Source: an uncultured Syntrophobacteraceae bacterium (GTDB lineage Bacteria; Desulfobacterota; Syntrophobacteria; Syntrophobacterales; Syntrophobacteraceae). Taken from it: a stretch of 6,489 nt of DNA. A program made the position numbers and the translations under genes. Positions 1-5,239 of the stretch are shown here, in pieces. The DNA lies in the NCBI GenBank assembly GCA_937889795.1, contig CALBZH010000246.1:1-6489 (forward strand), read 5' to 3'. The notes beneath the pieces were generated by a model, which saw only the letters and a list, made by a program, of their open reading frames with translations, was not told where the DNA came from and made no database searches. How positions within the stretch are numbered: the stretch's first letter is position 1; every line of letters begins with the position of its first letter.

Positions 1-553
1 ACCGGAGGATTTCCGCCTTCCACAGGTCGCGGTCGCAGCGGTTCTTCATCTGCGGGATTTCCATGACGTAGACGGGGGCGTACTCTTCAAAAATTTCGTA
101 GGCTTTCTTCTTGCCGTCGCAGGTCGTCTCGCCCACCACCAGGTCGCAGGACTCGATGTACGGACAGAGGCGCGACAGCTTGAAGCCGACAAACGACTTG
201 ATGAGCGCGCAGGTGTTTCGGGGAAGAATCTTCTCGGCGGCTTCTTTTCCGGCCTCCGCCCCCGCGCAAAGCCCCACCTGGATGCCGCCGGCCGCCAAAA
301 CGATTTCCTCGGGGACAAACACGCAAAATGTCCCAATAATCTTTCTGCCTTGCGCCTTCGCATCCTGGAGCTCCTTGATGCGCAGGCCGTGCACTTCCGA
401 GAGGACGAAGTCGAGGTATTCCGTCCCTCGCAACCGGCCGGTCTGACTCAGGTAAATGTCTCCGTAAAATTTCCCCAACACCTGCAGCAGCCCCTCATGG
501 GCATCAAGATCAAGGTTGAGCTTCTCCCACATTGCATCGTAGGGTGTCGCCAT
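1..553 (-). CDS. 2-hydroxyacyl-CoA dehydratase / YjiM-like double-cubane-cluster protein, N-terminal part
   Basis: This is the 5' part of the gene: 184 codons are visible and the rest lies beyond the left edge. The family (HgdB/BcrC/YjiM, COG1775) binds iron-sulfur clusters and carries out low-potential two-electron reductions or dehydrations after ATP-driven electron transfer from a separate activator ATPase. Sequence signs are the GTFC segment with C77 followed by FVPEE (79-83), LCAGAE (95-100), PRNTCALIKS (111-120), LCPYIESCDLVVG (129-141), the signature GETTCDGKKK (141-150) and LWKAEILR (177-184). From memory this order matches E. coli YjiM closely, including spacing. Cysteines 77, 96, 115, 130, 136, 145 and 173 are candidate cluster ligands; which ones bind cannot be told here. 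The ATG at 553 has GGAGGT seven bases upstream. Relatives are about 380-430 residues, so more than half is missing. No activator gene is in view. The true substrate is unknown; dehydratase, benzoyl-CoA reductase-like and orphan double-cubane roles are all possible, with the last favoured by the YjiM resemblance. Confidence 0.9.
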   Translation of the reverse strand, partial: MATPYDAMWEKLNLDLDAHEGLLQVLGKFYGDIYLSQTGRLRGTEYLDFVLSEVHGLRIKELQDAKAQGRKIIGTFCVFVPEEIVLAAGGIQVGLCAGAEAGKEAAEKILPRNTCALIKSFVGFKLSRLCPYIESCDLVVGETTCDGKKKAYEIFEEYAPVYVMEIPQMKNRCDRDLWKAEILR

Positions 554-560
554 GGATTAA

Positions 561-566
561 ACCTCC
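561..566 (-). promoter_or_regulatory. Ribosome binding site of the double-cubane-cluster gene
   Basis: On the minus strand GGAGGT stands seven bases before the ATG at 553. It is a near-perfect Shine-Dalgarno sequence at normal spacing and fixes this start. Confidence 0.8.
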
Positions 567-632
567 ACCGGGATGACGGGATGAGTGATTGTTCGACTCT
601 GGATGGTGTGCACCGCTTTGCGGCGGCTCTTC

Positions 633-661
633 AGGCTATGTGGAGAGGGAGGAATGGTCAA
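633..661 (-). promoter_or_regulatory. Candidate sigma-70-like promoter
   Basis: Reading the minus strand, TTGACC (656-661; 5 of 6 to the -35 consensus) is followed after exactly 17 bases by TAGCCT (633-638; only 3 of 6 to the -10 consensus). It lies about 80 bases upstream of the start of the double-cubane-cluster gene, in the 150-bp gap after the EamA gene. No convincing terminator with a U-tract is seen in the gap, so read-through from the upstream cluster is also possible. The weak -10 makes this tentative. Confidence 0.25.
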
Positions 662-703
662 ATCGGTAAGATCAATTCGAATGGATTGTTGCGATCGGGA
701 TAA

Positions 704-1627
704 TCAATCAGCATGTGACCGTAGGGCGGGGCGATTGACCAGATAGATCCCCATCGCCACCAGGAAAAGCGAGACGAACAGCATGTTCGTGATCGGTTCG
801 TGGAGGAGCAGACCGCCCGCCAGAACGCCGAACAGCGGTGTGAGGAAGGTGAACGAGGCAAGGCGCGAGGCGGGGTATTCCCGGACGAGCCAAAACCACG
901 CGAGATACGTGATGAAAGCGATCCAAACCGTCTGGTAGAGAAGACAGCCCGCGATGAGAGGGGTGACCAGGACGATGCCTTTTTCCCCCGCGACGGCCGA
1001 CCCAAGAGGAAGCAAGAGAGCCGATACGACCAACTGATAGAGGAGCGTCTTGCCAGCTGAAATGCGAGCGAGGGGGCTTGCCTTGATCAGCACGGTCGTC
1101 GCTCCCCAAAGGACAGCAGCGCCGATGAGCATCATGTCCCCGAGTAGCATCGTCCCTGTCGGGAGGCTCACGGATTCCGCAACCGCCGTGAGTACGCCGG
1201 AGAAGGCGCACAGGAGGCCCACAACCTGGAGACGGTGGAGCTTCTCGCCAGGGATGAAGCGTTGGGCCCCCAGCGCGACGACGAAAGGAGACGTGTACAG
1301 GAAGATCACCGCACGCGACGCGTTGGTGAACATAAGTCCCCAGTATATCAGGAGGAACTCCCCCGAAAACAGCAGGCCCGCTCCGATGCCCCACCAAAAG
1401 GTGCCATCCCGGTCCAGGAAGGGCTCACGGCGAAAGCGCATCCACAAGCCGAGCAGCACGGCAGCGCACGCGGAACGGATCCCCGCCTGGAGCATGGGAG
1501 AGACGCCTTGGTTGGCCACCTTGATCGCCACCTGCTGGCCCCCCCAGCTTGCGCACAGGATGACCAGAATCAGGGTGGCCCGGAGATCCAACGCGTCACG
1601 CCGCCTTATCGATGGCTCTCTGCTCAT
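704..1627 (-). CDS. EamA/DMT-family inner-membrane transporter
   Basis: A 307-residue hydrophobic protein with the size and duplicated layout of EamA (DUF6) drug/metabolite transporters: ten predicted helices in two five-helix halves. The first half runs from about 17 to 148 and contains ASWGGQQVAIKVA (26-38) and LIYWGLMFTNASRAVIFLY (93-111). The second runs from about 163 to 298 and contains GAAVLWGATTVLIKA (169-183), ASRLASFTFLTPLFGVLAG (253-271) and LHEP (275-278). Family members mostly export amino acids, nucleosides or other small metabolites using ion gradients; the substrate cannot be read from sequence. The ATG overlaps the stop codon of the upstream sensor kinase gene in the four bases ATGA (1624-1627), and only a weak GGATGAG-like ribosome binding site precedes it, so translation is probably coupled to the kinase. 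The basic N-terminus (RRR at 8-10) fits a cytoplasmic start. It is the last gene of the cluster; the next gene on the same strand begins 150 bases downstream. Confidence 0.92.
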   Translation of the reverse strand: MSREPSIRRRDALDLRATLILVILCASWGGQQVAIKVANQGVSPMLQAGIRSACAAVLLGLWMRFRREPFLDRDGTFWWGIGAGLLFSGEFLLIYWGLMFTNASRAVIFLYTSPFVVALGAQRFIPGEKLHRLQVVGLLCAFSGVLTAVAESVSLPTGTMLLGDMMLIGAAVLWGATTVLIKASPLARISAGKTLLYQLVVSALLLPLGSAVAGEKGIVLVTPLIAGCLLYQTVWIAFITYLAWFWLVREYPASRLASFTFLTPLFGVLAGGLLLHEPITNMLFVSLFLVAMGIYLVNRPALRSHAD

Positions 1628-4230
1628 GGTAACTCATCCAGTGTTTCCCTGACCTTCCCCACCAGCTCAGCGCTCGAAAAGGGCTTCTGAATGAAGTGGA
1701 CGCCTTCCTCCAGTACGCCATGGGAGGCGATGACGTCGGCCGTGTAACCTGACATGAACAACACCTTGGCGTTGGGGCGGAGGGACAGGAGGGCTTTGAA
1801 CAGATCCTGACCGTTCATTTCGGGCATGATCACGTCGGTGATGAGCAGCTGGATCTCTCCGGTGTGACTCTCGGCCAGACTGAGAGCCTCCTTCGGGCTT
1901 GAGGAGGACAAGACCTTGTAGCCGCGGGACTCCAGCATTTTGGTCGTCATCGCAAGGATTGCCGGCTCATCCTCAACCAGAAGCGCCGTCTCCCCCCTTC
2001 CCAACGGAGTCTCCGTGGGGGGCGCCGTCTTGTCTTCGATGGCCTGGTCCCCATGTCGCGGGATGTATATCGTGAAGGCTGTTCCCCGACCCGGCTCGCT
2101 GTAAACGTTGATCAATCCATTGTTCTGCCTGACAATTCCATAAACCGTCGCCAGCCCGAGGCCAGTGCCTTTGCCGATTCCTTTGGTGGTGAAAAACGGC
2201 TCGAAAAGCCTCCCCAACGTTTCTTTGTCCATGCCATGGCCGTTGTCGGATACGCTCAGCAGCACGTAATCGCCCGGAACAAACCCCGTGTGCGTCTCGC
2301 AGTAGTCTCTGTCGATCGTCGCGTTGCGCGTCAGGATGGTCACTTTACCCACCCCGGAGATCGCGTCCCGAGCGTTCACGCACAGGTTGGCCAAAATCTG
2401 GTCGATCTGGGACGGGTCGATCTTTATCTGCCACAAGCCTGCCCCCGGCTGCCAGGCCAAATCGATGTCCTCGCCGATGAGACGCCTCAACATCTTGAGC
2501 ATGCCCTCAACCGTGTCGTTCAGGTTCAGGACCTTGGGGATGGCAGTCTGCCTGCGGGCAAAAGCCAGGAGCTGCCGGGTCAGGTTGGCTGAGCGGACGG
2601 CGGCTTTCCGGATTTCCTGGAGATCAGCATAAAGCGGCAGCGCCGGGTCAACCTGGTCGAAGGCCATGTCCGTGTAGCCTTGGATGATGCTCAGCATGTT
2701 GTTGAAATCGTGCGCCACGCCTCCCGCAAGGCGCCCCACGGCTTCCATCTTCTGAGATTGGAGAAGCTGTTCTTGCAGCTTTCGCGTCTCCTGCTCCGCA
2801 AGCTTCTTCTTGCTGATGTCCAGAAAGTGACAAATGAAATAGGCGGGAGCGCCAGCATCGTTTCGCACCAGCGAAGAGCTTTCCAGAACCCAGACGTCGC
2901 CGCCGTCTTTGCCCACGTATCGCTTTTCGAAGGGGTGCGGAGCGAATCCCGCTTCAGGCTCGAGGAAGCCGATTTCGCCGTTCGGAGCGTCCGCGGGGTG
3001 CCTGATGTCCATCCAGGTCTTTTGGAGCAGCTCATCCTCGGTGCAGCCCATGATGTCGCACAGAGCCTGGTTCACTTGCAGGAAACGGCCGTCCCTGGCC
3101 ACCAGGGCCATTCCCGAGGCAGCGTTTTCAAAGGCGCTCTTAAAGCGCGCCTCGCTTTCCCTCAAGGCTCTCTCGGCCAATGTGCGGTCCGTGATGTCAT
3201 GGACAACGGCGAAGGTCTCGACGTGCTCCCCGTTCTTGTCCAGAATGGCGCGTGGGGCCATGATGGTAGTGACGATCGAACCGCTCACGTGAAGCCATTC
3301 CACTTCAAACGCACGGTCTTGTGATGTGCCGATGGAATCCTGCAGGTCGGTGAACCCTCGTCGACTCTCCTCAGTCATGAAATCGGTGACGAGACGTTCC
3401 TTGGTGTCTTCCCTCGCGCGTCCCAGCATCCGGCACAGTCTGTCGTTCACATAGATCAGCCTTCCGCCCGTGTCGAAAACACCAAGCCCGTCATTCATGG
3501 TCTCTACGAGCGTCCGATACCGGGAAAGACTCTCATCGAAACCTTCCAGCAGCCTGTTGACCGCCGCAACAAGGAGGCCCATTTCATCCTCTTCGTGTCC
3601 CCTCAATCCCCCGAGACGTTTTTCAGCCGGCCGTGCCGTGTCCACCGAGGAGAGACCACGGCTGACGGTCAGCAGCGGCTTTGTGATCGAGTAGTACGTA
3701 ATGAGAGCCAGGATTGAAGCGAGGAGCACACTGAGGCACACGTTGCCGAATACGAGCGTCGCCGATCGATCGAAGAAATTGACGCCAATCAGGTACGAGT
3801 CCAGGGAGATCTCGATCTGCCCCAAGGGAGTCTTGCCGTCCGCGAGGAAGAGGGGGACGGCGGTGTCGATATCCTGGCCGAAAATTCTTCGCACCAGCCA
3901 GTCCATCCGCCCCGATGTGCCGGGCCGCTCCCGATAAGCGAGCGTCGTGCCGAAGTCGTCGACAAGAGCCGCCCTACGGATGGGTCGATATTCGAACAAA
4001 CCGTTGACGACCGTCAATCCGAGTGATTTGTTCATATTGTAGGCTGCCTGAGCCGCCTGCTCACGGACCATGCCGACGACTTCCGACACCGTGGAGTTGA
4101 TCCGGCCTCGCTCCTTGATAAAGTCGAAACTGATCTGTGCGGTGCTGAGGAGCAAGCCAAGCAGCAAGCCAACCACAACCGTATGCTTCGCCTGCTGAAG
4201 CGCCAGGCTCTTGCGGGAGTCAAGCCGCAC
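1624..4230 (-). CDS. Membrane-bound hybrid sensor histidine kinase (HAMP-PAS-PAS-HisKA-HATPase-REC)
   Basis: An 868-residue kinase, numbered from the GTG at 4230. In order: membrane helix about 15-38; periplasmic region about 39-158 of no recognised family; second helix 159-180; HAMP about 181-234; PAS1 236-348; PAS2 358-476; dimerisation domain 493-558 with phosphorylated H507 in GGVAHDFNN; ATPase about 598-726 with N-box N615/N619, DNGHGMD (662-668), FEPFFTTKG and GKGTGLGL (686-693); receiver 748-866 with acidic E753/D754, phospho-acceptor D799, S827 and K849. All catalytic residues are present, so it should autophosphorylate and pass phosphate to its own receiver. The HDFNN box places it with NtrB-like HPK4 kinases. 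The frame also opens at GTG 4266, GTG 4257 and ATG 4245, but these lack a good ribosome site; GTG 4230 has GGAGGTGA just upstream and leaves a normal short cytoplasmic tail. The gene follows the solute-binding-protein gene by 59 bases (23 if the longest start is used) and overlaps the EamA gene by 4. No DNA-binding response regulator is nearby. Confidence 0.93.
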   Translation of the reverse strand: MRLDSRKSLALQQAKHTVVVGLLLGLLLSTAQISFDFIKERGRINSTVSEVVGMVREQAAQAAYNMNKSLGLTVVNGLFEYRPIRRAALVDDFGTTLAYRERPGTSGRMDWLVRRIFGQDIDTAVPLFLADGKTPLGQIEISLDSYLIGVNFFDRSATLVFGNVCLSVLLASILALITYYSITKPLLTVSRGLSSVDTARPAEKRLGGLRGHEEDEMGLLVAAVNRLLEGFDESLSRYRTLVETMNDGLGVFDTGGRLIYVNDRLCRMLGRAREDTKERLVTDFMTEESRRGFTDLQDSIGTSQDRAFEVEWLHVSGSIVTTIMAPRAILDKNGEHVETFAVVHDITDRTLAERALRESEARFKSAFENAASGMALVARDGRFLQVNQALCDIMGCTEDELLQKTWMDIRHPADAPNGEIGFLEPEAGFAPHPFEKRYVGKDGGDVWVLESSSLVRNDAGAPAYFICHFLDISKKKLAEQETRKLQEQLLQSQKMEAVGRLAGGVAHDFNNMLSIIQGYTDMAFDQVDPALPLYADLQEIRKAAVRSANLTRQLLAFARRQTAIPKVLNLNDTVEGMLKMLRRLIGEDIDLAWQPGAGLWQIKIDPSQIDQILANLCVNARDAISGVGKVTILTRNATIDRDYCETHTGFVPGDYVLLSVSDNGHGMDKETLGRLFEPFFTTKGIGKGTGLGLATVYGIVRQNNGLINVYSEPGRGTAFTIYIPRHGDQAIEDKTAPPTETPLGRGETALLVEDEPAILAMTTKMLESRGYKVLSSSSPKEALSLAESHTGEIQLLITDVIMPEMNGQDLFKALLSLRPNAKVLFMSGYTADVIASHGVLEEGVHFIQKPFSSAELVGKVRETLDELP

Positions 4231-4232
4231 GT

Positions 4233-4240
4233 TCACCTCC
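4233..4240 (-). promoter_or_regulatory. Strong Shine-Dalgarno deciding the kinase start
   Basis: GGAGGTGA on the minus strand is an eight-base match to the anti-Shine-Dalgarno sequence; its GGAGG core ends five bases before GTG 4230. It lies inside the longer open frame (codons L-E-V-N of the extended form), so it supports an internal start over GTG 4266, GTG 4257 or ATG 4245, none of which has a comparable site. A chance match inside coding sequence remains possible. Confidence 0.5.
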
Positions 4241-4289
4241 AGCATCCGGCGGAGCACGGAGAGCACGCCTGCGAGATTGTTTCAATCAC

Positions 4290-5057
4290 CTATCTGCTCC
4301 CGCTCACGATTCGCTGGACGGTACCATCCGCCTTCATGGCGGCGATCACACGGTTGACGTCGGACAGCATGTCTTTTGCCCGAGACCGGCGGGAAAAAGC
4401 CACATGGTAAGGATACACGGTCACGGGCTTCGGGCTCACAGAGAGGGTCTTCTCCATGTCGACATTGCGCTCGATCTGGGTCCTGCCCACGAGCGCATCG
4501 ACCAGAAACAGGTCGATGCGCCCGGCCATGAGCTTTCGCAGACAAATGTCGTCGGAATCGTCGTATTCAACGGTTATCCCCATCGCATCGACGGCTTTCA
4601 TGAACTCGTCGCCGTAGGAATACCCGCTGACAAGTCCAATCTTGTACGGTTTCAGATCGGCAAAGGTGCTCCATTGAAACGACTCGAAACGACCGCGGTT
4701 GTAATAGAAGACCTCATTAGCCTCGAAGACGAGGTCGCTGAAGACCAGATACTGCTCACGCTCCTCGGTTCGCATCAACAAGGTGATGCCGTCCGCTCGG
4801 CCGAGCTCCGCCATTTTGAGCGTCCGCTTCCAAGGATGCATGACAATGGAAAGCTTAATGCCCAAGCGCCGGAAAACCTCGTGGACCAGCTCGACGGCCA
4901 CTCCCCCCTTAGGGGCCTTGCCCAGCTCGCCAATCGAGTAAGGCGGATAGGGACTGTCAACAAAACGAACCTCTCGGGCTTCATCCGTCGGGGCCGACAC
5001 GGAGGCCCAGCAAAGGCACATTCCCAGCAGGACCGCTGGAAAGGCTCCCCACTTCAT
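4290..5057 (-). CDS. Periplasmic solute-binding protein, SBP_bac_3 (amino-acid-binding) family
   Basis: A 255-residue secreted protein. Residues 1-22 form a Sec signal: K2, then a hydrophobic core to about residue 17, and a V-S-A end. Proline at +1 makes the exact cleavage point unsure, and there is no proper lipobox. The mature part has the bacterial family-3 fold signs: VRFVDSPYPPYSI (30-42), GVAVELVHEVFRRLGI (52-67), HPWKRTLKMAELGRADGI (74-91), TEEREQYLVFSD (97-108), KIGLVSGYSYGDEF (139-152), LMAGRIDLFLVD (176-187) and a closing AMKADGTVQRI (240-250). By alignment with HisJ/GlnH, R100 and D187 correspond to residues that grip the carboxylate and amino groups of an amino acid, so an amino-acid-like ligand is plausible. 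The frame opens at GTG 5078, but ATG 5057 has AAGGAG six bases upstream and puts the signal peptide at the N-terminus, so I chose it. No ABC permease or ATPase gene adjoins it. As first gene of the cluster with a sensor kinase it may act as a receptor rather than for uptake; that role is inference. Confidence 0.9.
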   Translation of the reverse strand: MKWGAFPAVLLGMCLCWASVSAPTDEAREVRFVDSPYPPYSIGELGKAPKGGVAVELVHEVFRRLGIKLSIVMHPWKRTLKMAELGRADGITLLMRTEEREQYLVFSDLVFEANEVFYYNRGRFESFQWSTFADLKPYKIGLVSGYSYGDEFMKAVDAMGITVEYDDSDDICLRKLMAGRIDLFLVDALVGRTQIERNVDMEKTLSVSPKPVTVYPYHVAFSRRSRAKDMLSDVNRVIAAMKADGTVQRIVSGSR

Positions 5058-5063
5058 GCAATT

Positions 5064-5069
5064 CTCCTT
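5064..5069 (-). promoter_or_regulatory. Ribosome binding site of the solute-binding-protein gene
   Basis: AAGGAG on the minus strand, six bases before ATG 5057. It decides the start in favour of ATG 5057 over the upstream in-frame GTG at 5078, which would put a charged stretch before the signal peptide and would place this site inside the coding region. Confidence 0.8.
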
Positions 5070-5106
5070 TGTTTGCACTCACTTGAAAAACATGGCATGG
5101 AGGCTT

Positions 5107-5122
5107 TGCAATATTAAGGCCG
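5107..5122 (-). promoter_or_regulatory. Candidate sigma-54 (-24/-12) promoter for the sensor-transporter cluster
   Basis: Reading the minus strand, CGGCCTTAATATTGCA contains GG and GC separated by exactly ten bases, the sigma-54 hallmark, with a perfect TTGCA -12 element and GGC at -24. The bases after the -24 GGC (CTT rather than ACG) do not match. Transcription would begin near 5096, giving an untranslated leader of about 40 bases before ATG 5057. No enhancer site was recognised upstream. The short motif could occur by chance, but its place just ahead of a cluster encoding an NtrB-class kinase is suggestive. Confidence 0.35.
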
Positions 5123-5229
5123 AGCCATGACAGCCCAGGCGGCGAAGAGAAAGACCACGCCGCACGGAAGCCGCCAGGGCGTCAAGCGTCGAAGCACGGC
5201 TCCGACCGCGCCCGGGGACCGCGAACCAC

Positions 5230-5234
5230 GGAGG
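5230..5234 (+). promoter_or_regulatory. Ribosome binding site pointing to a TTG start of the MFS gene
   Basis: GGAGG lies five bases before TTG 5240, which is in frame with the MFS coding region. The two in-frame ATGs (5255, 5267) are too far from it; ATG 5267 has only GGGGA three bases upstream. The site therefore favours the TTG start, though not decisively. Confidence 0.45.
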
Positions 5235-5239
5235 CATCT

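Noticed and set aside
611..628. Small hairpin (CCGC-TTT-GCGG on the plus strand) between the EamA and double-cubane genes as a terminator
   Set aside because: The stem is only four base pairs and no U-tract follows on either strand.
1050..1690. Plus-strand frames of 200 and 151 codons opposite the EamA gene
   Set aside because: Highly basic, low-complexity translations antisense to a well-supported membrane protein.
2053..3324. Several 100-214-codon plus-strand frames opposite the kinase gene
   Set aside because: They lie fully within the strongly supported kinase coding region on the other strand and show no family motifs.
5010..5057. Lipoprotein signal in the solute-binding protein
   Set aside because: Cysteines 14 and 16 lie inside the hydrophobic core and are not preceded by a proper lipobox.
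4404..5117. A 237-codon plus-strand open frame opposite the solute-binding-protein gene
   Set aside because: It is antisense to a gene with a clear signal peptide and family motifs; its translation has no recognisable domain and it is a by-product of GC-rich codon use.
5083..5117. Plus-strand sigma-70 promoter for the MFS gene (TTGAAA with TATTAA or CAATAT)
   Set aside because: The spacings are 23 and 20 bases, outside the normal range, and the -10 matches are poor.
5138..5175. GGCGGC ... GCCGCC inverted repeat in the divergent intergenic region as an operator
   Set aside because: Six-base arms with a 26-base gap in GC-rich DNA are easily expected by chance.
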